64,000 nucleotides of DNA from the NCBI RefSeq assembly GCF_023573145.1, contig NZ_CP097635.1, forward strand, positions 2,604,001-2,668,000. The letters are read 5' to 3'. How positions within the stretch are numbered: position 1 is the first letter of the stretch; each line of letters begins with the position of its first letter. Position numbers and translations under genes: made by a program. The notes below the pieces were generated by a model that made no database searches, had not been told where the DNA came from, and saw nothing but the letters and a program-made list of their open reading frames with translations. Shown here piece by piece: positions 9,193-17,661 of this stretch. This stretch comes from Aquincola tertiaricarbonis (GTDB lineage: Bacteria; Pseudomonadota; Gammaproteobacteria; Burkholderiales; Burkholderiaceae_C).

Positions 9193-10143
9193 GTGTGCTA
9201 CTCCGCCATGATCAAGGCCGAGCACCACCGCTACGTGCGTGAATGGGGCGTGGACATCGGCATCGCCGAGTTCGTGCAACTGTTCTGGTGGCGCTGGACG
9301 ACCGAAGAGACGCTGGGTGCGCAGAAGCGGCCGCGCACGCCCAAGGCGATGGACCTGGGCTTTCTGCGCGACCCGCGCACCGACGATGAACGGCTGATCG
9401 CGCGCTACATCACCGAAGCCAATGCGCGGCAGGAAACCGACTGGCAGCGCGAGCTGTTCGTCCAGCGCGCGCGGCTGGTCAAGGCCGAGCAGCAACTGGC
9501 CACCAAGCCCACGCGCAAGGCGCAGGACGACCAGCGCATCGCCGGGGCCAAGATCACCCAGCTCAAGGGCTGGCTGGATGACCTGCAGCGCACCGAGCCC
9601 TTGCCGCGCGATGCCCGCATCTACCCCGGCTGGTATGCGCCGGTGATGGTGATGGAAGGCGGCCGCCGCGTGCTCAAGCCGATGCGCTACCAGTGCCGGC
9701 CCGAGGGTGTGCCGGCCGACTACGACCGCCGCTACCCCGGCACCTACAACGCCCGCCGCGACAACCTGCGCGGCCCCTTCTGGCGGCGGGTGTTCGGCGT
9801 CAGCCACGGCGTGATGATCGTGGACCGGTTCTTCGAGAACGTGCAGCGCGACGGCCAGAACGTGGTGCTGGAATTCGTGCCCGCCGACGGCCGCGAGATG
9901 CTGGTGGCCTGCCTGTGGTCTCGCTGGGTGGGGCCCGACGGCGAGCCACTGCTGTCCTTCGCGGCCGTGACCGACGAGCCGCCGCCCGAAGTGGCCGCCG
10001 CCGGCCACGACCGCTGCATCGTGCCGCTGAAGCCCGAGCACGTGGACGCCTGGCTGCAGCCAGGCCGGCATTCGCTGGACGAACTGGACCGGCTGCTGGA
10101 AGACCGCGAAAGGCCGCTGTACCAGCACAAGCTGGCGGCTTGA
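9193..10143 (+). CDS. SRAP/HMCES-type abasic-site DNA-protein crosslink protein, long variant
   Basis: A 316-residue member of the SRAP family (YedK/HMCES), which shields abasic sites in single-stranded DNA through a covalent bond from Cys2. I chose the GTG at 9193 because it puts Cys at position 2 (MCYSAM), the nucleophile exposed when Met is removed; the upstream TTG at 9172 would bury it. Other family landmarks can be traced: the Asn of YNARRDN, the Glu of RFFENV in place of the usual FYEW, and the His of GHDRCIVPL. Residues about 30-145 form an insertion with a charged coiled-coil stretch, so the protein is longer than the usual 220 residues. Likely role is DNA damage tolerance. Confidence 0.85.
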   Translation: MCYSAMIKAEHHRYVREWGVDIGIAEFVQLFWWRWTTEETLGAQKRPRTPKAMDLGFLRDPRTDDERLIARYITEANARQETDWQRELFVQRARLVKAEQQLATKPTRKAQDDQRIAGAKITQLKGWLDDLQRTEPLPRDARIYPGWYAPVMVMEGGRRVLKPMRYQCRPEGVPADYDRRYPGTYNARRDNLRGPFWRRVFGVSHGVMIVDRFFENVQRDGQNVVLEFVPADGREMLVACLWSRWVGPDGEPLLSFAAVTDEPPPEVAAAGHDRCIVPLKPEHVDAWLQPGRHSLDELDRLLEDRERPLYQHKLAA

Positions 10144-10193
10144 AGTGGCGGGTTTGTCGGCGTGCCAACCGGCTGTCAAGGGCTGAAACAGAT

Positions 10194-10214
10194 AAGCGGC
10201 CCGAGGGCCGCTTT
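10194..10214. terminator. Hairpin terminator between convergent genes
   Basis: AAGCGGCC and GGCCGCTT form a perfect 8-bp stem around a CGAG loop, followed by a short T run on the plus strand and an A-rich context on the other side. It lies between the ends of the SRAP gene and the convergent outer-membrane-protein gene, so it could serve both. The weak T tract lowers confidence. Confidence 0.5.
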
Positions 10215-10240
10215 CGTGGTCAGGCGAAAGCTGTGCGCAA

Positions 10241-10795
10241 TCAGAAGTCGTAGCGCAGGCCCAGGCCCAGGCTGCGCACGGCGGCCTTCTCGCCGTCGTA
10301 CTTGGCGCGGCTGAAGTCGGCCGACAGTTCCAGCTTCAACGCGGGCGTGAAGGCGTAGTCGGCAGCGACGCCGAAGTAGGGCGCGGTGTGGCGCTCGTCG
10401 TCCGAGGCGCTGAGGCCGCCGGCCGAAGCCGAGAGCTTCGTCTTCAGCGAAGCCAGGCCCAGACGACCGGTCAGGCCCCAGCTGGAAGCGATGGGCGCGC
10501 GATAAGCGGCCGCCACGGTGAAGCCGTGAACCTTGACGTCCAGCGAAGCGCCGCTGTCCGATGCGGTGGCCTTGCCGAAGGTGATGTAGCCCAGCTCGGC
10601 CGACAGGCCGTTGCCGAAGCCCCAGCCGCCGTACAGCTTGCCGCCCGTGTCGCTCTTGTCGCAGCTCTGGATACCGTCGCAGTCGACGTTGATGCGCGTG
10701 GCGCTGACGCCGCCGCCGATGTAGGCCTGGGCCGAGGCGTTGGCAGCGCCGAGAGCGGCGGCGAGGGTGGCGATGGCGATGGCTGTCTTCTTCAT
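10241..10795 (-). CDS. Small outer-membrane beta-barrel protein
   Basis: A 184-residue exported protein. The start MKKTAIAIATLAAALG gives a textbook signal peptide cleaved after ASA-QA. The mature part alternates glycine and aromatic strands (YIGGGVSATRIN, GGKLYGGWGFGNGLSAELGY) and ends in RYDF, with the C-terminal Phe expected of an eight-stranded barrel recognised by the Bam machinery. Two Cys residues near residue 40 (VDCDGIQSCDK) could form a disulfide in an extracellular loop. It resembles OmpA-type or OmpW-type barrels. Function unknown; it stands alone, convergent with the SRAP gene. Confidence 0.85.
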   Translation of the reverse strand: MKKTAIAIATLAAALGAANASAQAYIGGGVSATRINVDCDGIQSCDKSDTGGKLYGGWGFGNGLSAELGYITFGKATASDSGASLDVKVHGFTVAAAYRAPIASSWGLTGRLGLASLKTKLSASAGGLSASDDERHTAPYFGVAADYAFTPALKLELSADFSRAKYDGEKAAVRSLGLGLRYDF

Positions 10796-10917
10796 GATCT
10801 TGATCAACTGACCCTCCAAACGGGGCGGCGCGATTGTGGCGGTGGCCTCCTGCGCCCTTCGTTGGCAGTTGCTCAATGACAACGCCCCGGGTCAATCTTG
10901 ACTGCCTGCGGCGCGGC

Positions 10918-12837
10918 TCAGAACCGCACGAAGTCCGCGTCGTTGACTTCCGCCACCAGCGTGCGCTGCACAGGTTTCAGGGGGGCTGGTGCCACGCGCC
11001 GTGCTTCACGCGGCCGGGCCGCGGCGGGCGGCAGGCGATGGGGTCGCACCGGCATGGCGGCCGCGGCCGGGCGCTGCAGCACGAAGAACGACATGGCTTG
11101 CTGCAGCTGGCCGGCCTGGGCGCTCATCTCTTCTGCGGTGGAGGCCAGCTCCTCGGAGCTGGAGGCGTTCTGCTGCGTGGTCTGGCTGAGCTGGATGACG
11201 GCAGCATTGATCTGGTTGACGCCGGATGACTGCTCGTCGCTGGCCGCCGCGATCTCCTGCACCAGGTCCGAGGTCTTGCGGATGCTCGGCACCATCGCTG
11301 CCAGCAGGGCGCCCGCACGCTCGGCCAGCTCGACGCTGCTGGTGGCCACGGTGCCGATCTCTTCGGCCGCCAGCTGGCTGCGTTCGGCCAGCTTGCGCAC
11401 TTCGGCCGCCACCACCGCAAAGCCCTTGCCGTGCTCGCCGGCACGGGCGGCCTCGATGGCGGCGTTGAGCGCCAGCAGGTTCGTCTGGTAGGCAATGTCG
11501 TCGATGATGGCGATCTTGTGCGCGATCTGCTTCATCGCCGCCACCGTGGCCTTGACGGCCTCGCCACCTTCGGCCGCTTCGCCGGCCGCCTGGCTGGCCA
11601 TGCCGTCGGTCACCTTGGCGTTGTCGGTGTTCTGCGCGATGGAGGAGGTCATCTGCTCGATCGAGGCACTGGTCTCCTCGACGCCGGCCGCCTGCTCGGT
11701 GGCAGCCTGGCTGAGCGCCTGGGCCGTGGCCGTGACCTCGCTGGCCGCATGCATCAGGTGTTCCGCGGTGCCCGTCACGCCGGCCACCACCTCGGCCAGG
11801 CGGGCCACGGTGGCATTGAGGCTGTCGCACAGGCCGGCGAGTTGACCGCCGCTGTCGGTGCTGGCGTGCTGCGTCAGGTCACCGCCCTCCATGGCCTTGA
11901 GCACCCGCGCCACTTCCTGCACGGGCTCCACCACCGCCGTCAGCGTCTGGTTCATGCCGTCGACAATCCTGCGGAAGTCGCCACTGTGCTGTGCCGCATC
12001 GGCGCGCACGTCCAGACGACCGGCGGTCGCGTTCTCGACCAGCTGCTGCGCATCGCGGATCAAGGCCTTGAGATGGCTGCGCACCTCTTCGATGGTGTGA
12101 TTGATGAAAGCCTTCTTGCCCGGCAGCGCTTCCAGCGGTGCGTCGAAGTTGCCGCGTCCGAACTCGGCCACGCAGGCCATGGCCTTCTTCTTGACCGCGA
12201 TGTGGCCGGCCACCATGCGGTTGATGCCTTCGGCCATGGTGCCGAAGTCACCGGCAAAGCGCCGGCTGTCGATGACCACGTCGATGTCGCCCAGATCGTG
12301 CTCACGCGACATGTGGTTCAGCTCTTCCACCAGGCCGGTGAGATGGCTGCGCACCTGCTCCAGCGTCTCGTTGATGAAGGCCTTCTTGCCCGGCAGCGGA
12401 GGCAGCGTGGCGCTGAAGTCGCCCTGGCCGAACCGCAGCACCACGGCCATGGCCTGTTTTTTCACGGCGATGTGGCTGGCCACCAGGTCGTTGACCGTCT
12501 GCGCCAGCACGCGTGAGTCGCCTGCCATCGATGCGGTGTCCATCACCGCGTCGATGTCACCCGCTTCGTGCGCGCGAGCGACCCGTTGCGTCTCGGCGAC
12601 CAGACGCGACAGGGTTTGCGCATCGGCATGCCGCTCGCGCTCGTTGCGCTGGCGGGCTGCCTCCAGCGCGCAGGCCGCGGCCAACGCGGTGATCAGCGAC
12701 GCCACGCCGGCCACCCAGAAGGCGGGCCAGGGCGCCAGCCAGCCCGCTGCGCCGGCCACCATGGCAGCGGCAGGAAATGCACCCCACCCCGCAATCATGA
12801 ACAAGAGCCGCGCACGGCGAGGGAGGGGGGTGTACAT
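10918..12837 (-). CDS. Methyl-accepting chemotaxis protein with duplicated HAMP-like linker
   Basis: A 639-residue receptor. Two close N-terminal membrane helices (about residues 12-35 and 38-60) leave almost no periplasmic domain, so sensing is probably cytoplasmic or within the membrane. Two copies of an 85-residue HAMP-like unit follow with a 90-residue period (about 84-170 and 174-260); both carry HIAVKK and [10 protein letters not shown] further HAMP and the signalling coiled coil with its tip ([20 protein letters not shown]) come next. A proline-rich tail ends DFVRF, which fits the relaxed pattern of a CheR-docking pentapeptide. The start at 12837 places the membrane helices at the N-terminus; an upstream start at 13014 would add 59 residues of poor quality. 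Confidence 0.93.
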   Translation of the reverse strand: MYTPLPRRARLLFMIAGWGAFPAAAMVAGAAGWLAPWPAFWVAGVASLITALAAACALEAARQRNERERHADAQTLSRLVAETQRVARAHEAGDIDAVMDTASMAGDSRVLAQTVNDLVASHIAVKKQAMAVVLRFGQGDFSATLPPLPGKKAFINETLEQVRSHLTGLVEELNHMSREHDLGDIDVVIDSRRFAGDFGTMAEGINRMVAGHIAVKKKAMACVAEFGRGNFDAPLEALPGKKAFINHTIEEVRSHLKALIRDAQQLVENATAGRLDVRADAAQHSGDFRRIVDGMNQTLTAVVEPVQEVARVLKAMEGGDLTQHASTDSGGQLAGLCDSLNATVARLAEVVAGVTGTAEHLMHAASEVTATAQALSQAATEQAAGVEETSASIEQMTSSIAQNTDNAKVTDGMASQAAGEAAEGGEAVKATVAAMKQIAHKIAIIDDIAYQTNLLALNAAIEAARAGEHGKGFAVVAAEVRKLAERSQLAAEEIGTVATSSVELAERAGALLAAMVPSIRKTSDLVQEIAAASDEQSSGVNQINAAVIQLSQTTQQNASSSEELASTAEEMSAQAGQLQQAMSFFVLQRPAAAAMPVRPHRLPPAAARPREARRVAPAPLKPVQRTLVAEVNDADFVRF

Positions 12838-13199
12838 CGGTAGGCCTTCAGTGGATCGACCCGAAACACGGGGTCGCAGCGCAGTGCGCACAACCAGAGC
12901 GGCTGTGGTCAACGGCTCACGTGTCTTCGAACGCCACCACGCAGGGCTTGAGCCTTGCACCCGCGTTTGACATGCAAAGCGTGCGGATATCTCGCAACCG
13001 GTCATATCTGACATGGGTTACTTCAAAGGCCATTGGCAAGGCCTCGTCCCGGGTGTAGTAGCGCTGTTGCCCAAGGGACAGCCACGTTCGCGCACGCCGC
13101 GTGACCTGCTGCACTGTCCTGTGCAGTCAGTAGTCCTCATCGGCAACATAAATGATCCCCTCGGCCGACAATGGGCCACCGCTGTCCGGTTTTCTTCCC
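12838..13199. other. Intergenic region between divergent chemoreceptor and GGDEF-EAL genes
   Basis: This 362-base gap must hold both divergent promoters. I see a small inverted repeat, CTGCAC-6 bases-GTGCAG, at 13109-13126 that could be an operator. There is no convincing riboswitch fold or small gene. A minus-strand open frame at 12917-13114 has no ribosome-binding site and no recognisable product. Confidence 0.4.
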
Positions 13200-15539
13200 A
13201 TGACCCTCCGCCTGCGCGTCCATCAGTGGCTACGAGACAACCGCGCGCTCTACGCGGACCAGGACGCGGAGACCGGCCGCATCCGCGCCGCATTGCTGGG
13301 GCAGGTGATGCGGCTGACGCCGCTGATGATGCTGGCCAACGTCGGCTGCGGTCTGCTGGTGCTGTGGTGCTTCAAGGCCACGTTCGGCCACGGCATGGCG
13401 CTGTGGTTTGCCGCGCTGCTGGCCACCGCGGCGCTGGCGATGCTGGGCTGGTGGCGCGGCCGCCGCCAGCCCCGCGAGATGGCGTCCTGCCGCGCCATGC
13501 GGCGCTCCACCGCGCATGCCGCGCTGCTGGCCGGCTGGTGGGCGGTGGCCCCGCTGGTGTGGTTCCCGGCCGCGCAACCCGGGCAGCAGCTGCTGGTGGC
13601 CACGCTGGTGGCCGGCATGCTGGCCGCGGGCGCCTTCGTGCTCAGCCCCTTGCCCCGGGCCAGCCTGGCCTGGGCCGCCATCCTCACCGTGGCCTCGCTC
13701 GGCGCGCTGCACCAGGCGCCCGATCCCACGCTGGTCGGCGTGGAGCTGTTGATGTGCTTCTACGGCCCGGTGCTGGCCATCGGCGCCCAGTCGGCGGCCC
13801 GCAAGCATGTGGCGGTGCTGCGGGCCCAGGCGCAGGCCGAGCGCCAGCGGCGCATGCTGGCCATCCTGCTCGACGACTTTGAACAAGGCGCCGACGATGC
13901 CTTGTGGCAGACCGATGCCGCCGGCAACCTGAGCCACTGTTCGCCCCGGCTGGCCGACCTGCTCGGCCGTGAGCTGCTCGGCGCCAACGGCTGCCCGCTG
14001 ATGGCGCACCTCGAAACCCGCGTGGTGCAGGGCCTGCCGGCCTTGCGGGAGGCGATGGATGCCGGTCGCCCCTTTCGGGGCCTGCAGCTCACCGTGCGCC
14101 AGCCCGAGGGCGGCCTGCGGCACCTGTCCGTGCAGGGCAAGCGGGTGGTGGACGAACACGGCCGCACGCAGGGCTGGCGGGGCGTGCTGTCCGACGTGAG
14201 CGAGCGCCTGGCTGCGCAGTCGCGGCTGCAGGAGCTGGCGCACCGCGATTCGCTGACCGGCCTGTCGAACCGCCACACGCTGCGGCAGGCGCTGGCGGAT
14301 GCGGTGAAGGCGCGGCAGCCGCTGGCGCTGCTGTTCCTCGACCTGGACCAGTTCAAGGCCGTGAACGACATGCTGGGCCACAGCGCCGGCGACGAGGTGC
14401 TGCGCGCGGCCGCGCAGCGGCTGCTGGCGTGCATGCGGCCGGGCGATCTGGTGGCGCGCCTGGGCGGCGACGAGTTCGCGGTGCTGATGCCCGGCACCGA
14501 ACAGGAGGCCGAGGCTGCGGCGCTGGCCGGCCGCCTCATCGAGGCGCTCACCCGGCCGATCGACCTGCAGGCGCGCCGGCTGCGCATTGGCGCCAGCGTG
14601 GGCGGCGCGCTGGGCGCGCCCGGCGCCATCGGTGTCGATGAGCTGCTGGTGCGCGCGGACATGGCGCTGTATGCCGCCAAGGCGCAGGGCCGCGGCTGCT
14701 ACGTGCCGTACACGCAGGCGCTGGGGGACCGCAGCCGCCGCCGAGGTGACATCGAGGAGGGCCTGCGGCAGGCCCTGCCGCGCGGTGAGATGGTCCTGCA
14801 CTGGCAGCCCAAGGTCGACATCGTGCGCTGGCAGGTCGTCGGTGCCGAAGCGCTGCTGCGCTGGCCCCACCCGGTGCTGGGTCTGGTGCCGCCGAGCGAG
14901 TTCGTGGTGGCGGCCGAACAGATCGGGCTGATCGACGAGATCGGCCATTGGGTGCTGCTGGAGGCCTGCCGCGCGGGCGTCAGAGCCCTGCAAGGGCTGG
15001 TGGTGTCGGTCAACGTGTCGCCCAACCAGCTGCGCGACGAGCACTATGTGTCGCGCGTGCGGGACGTGCTGCGCGAGACCGGACTGCCGCCGGCGCGGCT
15101 GGAACTGGAGATCACCGAGTCCATCTTCATGGGCGACATCGACGGCGTGCTGGAGCGGCTGCGCGCACTGCGCAGCCTGGGCGTGCGCGTGGCGCTGGAC
15201 GACTTCGGCACCGGTTATTCATCGCTGGCCTACCTGCGGAGCTTCCCGTTCGACACGCTGAAGATCGACCGCGCCTTCGTCAGCGAGATCCTGCTGCGCA
15301 AGGATGCCCGGGCCATCGTCCAGACCATCGCGACCATGGCGGCGACGTTGGGCATGCGCACGGTGTGCGAAGGCATCGAGTCGGCCGAACAGCTGGCCGC
15401 AGTGCGCGAAGTGGGTTGCGACGAAGCGCAGGGCTACCACATCTCGCGCCCGCAGCCGCTGGCCGGCTTCGTCGACTGGTGGACCGCGTGGTCGCCACGA
15501 CCGGTTTTGTCGTGGCGATCGCCAGCGGCCCTGCGTTGA
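13200..15539 (+). CDS. Membrane-bound GGDEF-EAL c-di-GMP enzyme with PAS-like domain
   Basis: A 779-residue protein that should make or degrade c-di-GMP. The N-terminal 200 residues contain five to six membrane helices of a MASE-like sensor. A PAS-like domain (about 225-345) leads to a GGDEF domain with an intact RLGGDEF site and an inhibitory RxxD (RPGD) exactly five residues before it. The EAL domain is also complete: EALLRW, NVSPNQL, LEITES, DDFGTGYSSL, KIDRAFV and QGYHISRP. Both activities are therefore possible. Start undecided: ATG at 13152 or 13200, neither with a strong ribosome-binding site; 13200 starts nearer the first helix. Confidence 0.92.
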   Translation: MTLRLRVHQWLRDNRALYADQDAETGRIRAALLGQVMRLTPLMMLANVGCGLLVLWCFKATFGHGMALWFAALLATAALAMLGWWRGRRQPREMASCRAMRRSTAHAALLAGWWAVAPLVWFPAAQPGQQLLVATLVAGMLAAGAFVLSPLPRASLAWAAILTVASLGALHQAPDPTLVGVELLMCFYGPVLAIGAQSAARKHVAVLRAQAQAERQRRMLAILLDDFEQGADDALWQTDAAGNLSHCSPRLADLLGRELLGANGCPLMAHLETRVVQGLPALREAMDAGRPFRGLQLTVRQPEGGLRHLSVQGKRVVDEHGRTQGWRGVLSDVSERLAAQSRLQELAHRDSLTGLSNRHTLRQALADAVKARQPLALLFLDLDQFKAVNDMLGHSAGDEVLRAAAQRLLACMRPGDLVARLGGDEFAVLMPGTEQEAEAAALAGRLIEALTRPIDLQARRLRIGASVGGALGAPGAIGVDELLVRADMALYAAKAQGRGCYVPYTQALGDRSRRRGDIEEGLRQALPRGEMVLHWQPKVDIVRWQVVGAEALLRWPHPVLGLVPPSEFVVAAEQIGLIDEIGHWVLLEACRAGVRALQGLVVSVNVSPNQLRDEHYVSRVRDVLRETGLPPARLELEITESIFMGDIDGVLERLRALRSLGVRVALDDFGTGYSSLAYLRSFPFDTLKIDRAFVSEILLRKDARAIVQTIATMAATLGMRTVCEGIESAEQLAAVREVGCDEAQGYHISRPQPLAGFVDWWTAWSPRPVLSWRSPAALR

Positions 15540-15713
15540 GCGCCGCCCCACGGCGCCGCAGTGCCTCGGCTGCTGCGCCTGGGTGACTGGGCGTGGCGAT
15601 GTAGACCAGCGTGCCGCGGCCCATCTGAATGTGCAGCGCGACCATCGCCACGCTGCCGGCCGTCAGCCCGAGCGACGTGGGTGCAAGCGTGGTGTCCATC
15701 GGCGCCTGCCGGA

Positions 15714-15790
15714 TGGCCTGCCCACCAGGAATCGAACCTGGAACCCCCAGCTTAGAAGGCTGGTGCTCTATCCAGTTGAGCTATGGGCAG
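15714..15790 (-). tRNA. tRNA-Arg (anticodon TCT)
   Basis: A complete 77-base cloverleaf on the minus strand. The 7-bp acceptor stem is CTGCCCA with TGGGCAG. The D arm is GCTC/GAGC, the anticodon arm CCAGC-CTTCTAA-GCTGG gives anticodon TCT (reads AGA), and the T arm is CCAGG-TTCGATT-CCTGG. The 3' CCA is encoded. The 174 bases between the GGDEF-EAL gene and this tRNA hold no gene I can support. Confidence 0.95.
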
Positions 15791-15803
15791 CGAGGCCGCG
15801 ATT

Positions 15804-16055
15804 CTAGGCGTCGGCGGTGTCGTTCTTGCGGGCGCCGCGGATGTTCATCGCCGCCAGGCAGAACTGCAGCACCAGTAGCGCCCAGGCCTGGGTGTGGAAG
15901 CCCCAGACCACCCACAGCGCGTTGCTGAGCAGGAACAGCCAGAAGCCCGTGTGGCGCCGGCCCTTGTTCAACGAGGTGACCAGCCACGAGGCGGCCACCG
16001 TGGCCAGCATCGCCGGCCATTGGATCGCGTCCAGCAGGGGGCTCCAGTCTTCCAT
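15804..16055 (-). CDS. Small integral membrane protein, three helices
   Basis: An 83-residue protein with three hydrophobic segments (about residues 13-27, 36-52 and 56-70). The last ends with LQFCLAAMNIRGARKN, which resembles the helix-end motif of SemiSWEET/PnuC-like small transporters, although length and similarity are too limited to name a substrate. It lies just downstream of the glutathione transferase gene on the same strand. A GC-rich hairpin without a T run (16087-16111) separates the two. Called a gene because of its hydrophobic periodicity and uninterrupted frame. Confidence 0.68.
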   Translation of the reverse strand: MEDWSPLLDAIQWPAMLATVAASWLVTSLNKGRRHTGFWLFLLSNALWVVWGFHTQAWALLVLQFCLAAMNIRGARKNDTADA

Positions 16056-16133
16056 CGTCTTGTCCTTGTGCGGCTTGGTCCGGCAGCCCAGGGCAAACGG
16101 CGCGCCCTGGGCCGGGCCGCACGGCCGGGCGCG

Positions 16134-16835
16134 TCAGCCCCGGCTCTTGTACTGCTCGTTGCCGAACAGCATCTGGCGGGCCTTGTCGTCCATCAGCGGC
16201 TTGCGGCGGTCGGCCAGCACCTCCACGCCGCGCTGCACCGCGGGCCGGGCGGCGATCTCGTCGAACCAGCCCTTGAGGTGCGGGTAGTCGTTCCAGTCGA
16301 TGCCCTGGTTTTTCCAGCTGCGCAGCCACGGGAACACGGCCATGTCGGCGATGGTGTACTGCGGGCCGGCCAGGTAGGTGCTCTTGGCCAGGCGCTTGTC
16401 CATCACGCCGTACAGTCGCTTGGCCTCGTTGGTGTAGCGGTCGATGGCGTAGCCGATCTTCTCCGGCGCATAGATGCGGAAGTGGTGGGCCTGGCCCAGC
16501 ATCGGACCGACGCCGCCCATCTGGAACATCAGCCACTGCAGCACGTCGTACCGGCCGCGGGTGTCTTCCGGCAGAAAGCGACCGGTCTTGCCGGCCAGGT
16601 ACAGCAGGATGGCGCCGGATTCGAAAAGTGAGTATGGCTGGCCGTCCGGCCCGTCCGGGTCGGTGATGGCCGGTATCTTGTTGTTGGGGCTGATGGCCAG
16701 GAAGTCGGGCTGGAACTGGTCGCCCGCCCCGATGTCGATCGGGTGCGCGCGGTAGGGCAGGCCGCACTCTTCCAGCATGATGTGGACCTTGTGGCCGTTG
16801 GGCGTGGGCCACGAATACACTTCGATCATCCGCAA
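16134..16835 (-). CDS. Glutathione S-transferase family protein (YfcG-like)
   Basis: A 233-residue cytoplasmic glutathione transferase. The N-terminal thioredoxin-like half begins IEVYSWPTPNGHKVHIMLEE, carries the cis-proline motif NKIPAI and then the glutathione-binding LFESGAILLYLA. The helical C-terminal half contains the N-capping motif TIADMAVFPW. The TPNG context matches the Nu/YfcG group, which often shows disulfide-reductase activity with glutathione. The start could be Met1 or Met3 (16835 or 16829). The gene diverges from the next one. Confidence 0.9.
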   Translation of the reverse strand: MRMIEVYSWPTPNGHKVHIMLEECGLPYRAHPIDIGAGDQFQPDFLAISPNNKIPAITDPDGPDGQPYSLFESGAILLYLAGKTGRFLPEDTRGRYDVLQWLMFQMGGVGPMLGQAHHFRIYAPEKIGYAIDRYTNEAKRLYGVMDKRLAKSTYLAGPQYTIADMAVFPWLRSWKNQGIDWNDYPHLKGWFDEIAARPAVQRGVEVLADRRKPLMDDKARQMLFGNEQYKSRG

Positions 16836-16907
16836 GTCTCCTCGTTCCAGGGTGCCGCGACTCTAGAACACACCGCCGGTTGCGGCGTTCCTCGTGACCA
16901 GATCCCC

Positions 16908-17660
16908 ATGTTCCAGACCCTGAAGCGCCTGCTGTCCGGCGGCTCCAACCCACCCGGCTGGGACGCCGTCGCCAGCTGGGCCGATTCGGCCGGCCACGCC
17001 TTCAAGCGCTCGCGCGACGGCAGCGGCTTCGTCATCGAATCGGGTGTGCCGGCCCAGGGCTGGCGGCTGGAGTGGGGTCCTTCGCAGCGCGGCTATCTGC
17101 CGGGCCAGGAACTGCGGCTGCGCGGCGACCTCAAGGGCGGGCAGGACCTGCAGATGATGATCGTCTCGCGTCAGCTGATGGAGTCGCTGGAAAAGCAGGT
17201 GTTCGAGCAGTTCACCGAAGGCCTGCAGACCCGCATCGACACCGAGACGCCCGAGGAAATGCGCTGGCTGGTGCTGTACCCCAAGGCACCGCAGATCGAT
17301 TCCAAGCTGCTGAAGGAAGCCTTCGGCACGGTGGCCAACAGCACCGGCGCCATCGAGCAGTGGCTGGTGGGCCCGCTGTCGTCGCGGCTGCTGGAAGCGC
17401 GCGGCCAGTGGCTGGCAGCCGACGATCCGCTGCTGCTGATCGCGCTGCGTGGCCGCCTGACGCTGCGCACCCGCATGCCCGAGCCCGATGCCACCCGGCT
17501 GCGCGCCATCGTGGGCCTGTTCGAAACTGCGCTGCGCGAAGGCCGGCGCGCGGTGGAGCTGTGGACCACCTCGGCCCACGCCAGCACCCAGCCCAGCCTG
17601 TTCAACAGCGGCGGGGCGCCGGCCGATTCTGGCCTGGGCGACGCCGGTCGCGGCGCCTGA
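16908..17660 (+). CDS. Hypothetical protein, 250 residues
   Basis: A protein of unknown function beginning MFQTLKRLLSGG. Landmarks include a basic segment (SWADSAGHAFKRSRDG), a motif GYLPGQELRLRGDL, and a longer conserved-looking stretch (TPEEMRWLVLYPKAPQIDSK). No membrane helix or signal peptide is visible. The ATG at 16908 is preferred because the sequence upstream in frame runs through the promoter of the divergent glutathione transferase gene. It ends one base before the convergent phosphotransferase gene. Confidence 0.78.
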   Translation: MFQTLKRLLSGGSNPPGWDAVASWADSAGHAFKRSRDGSGFVIESGVPAQGWRLEWGPSQRGYLPGQELRLRGDLKGGQDLQMMIVSRQLMESLEKQVFEQFTEGLQTRIDTETPEEMRWLVLYPKAPQIDSKLLKEAFGTVANSTGAIEQWLVGPLSSRLLEARGQWLAADDPLLLIALRGRLTLRTRMPEPDATRLRAIVGLFETALREGRRAVELWTTSAHASTQPSLFNSGGAPADSGLGDAGRGA

Positions 17661-17661
17661 C

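Noticed and set aside
12917..13114. A 65-codon minus-strand frame between the chemoreceptor and GGDEF-EAL genes
   Set aside because: No ribosome-binding site, no family, and it would overlap the likely promoter region.
15280..15699. A minus-strand frame overlapping the end of the GGDEF-EAL gene
   Set aside because: Its only novel part is about 45 codons beyond the EAL gene, without a ribosome-binding site or recognisable family.
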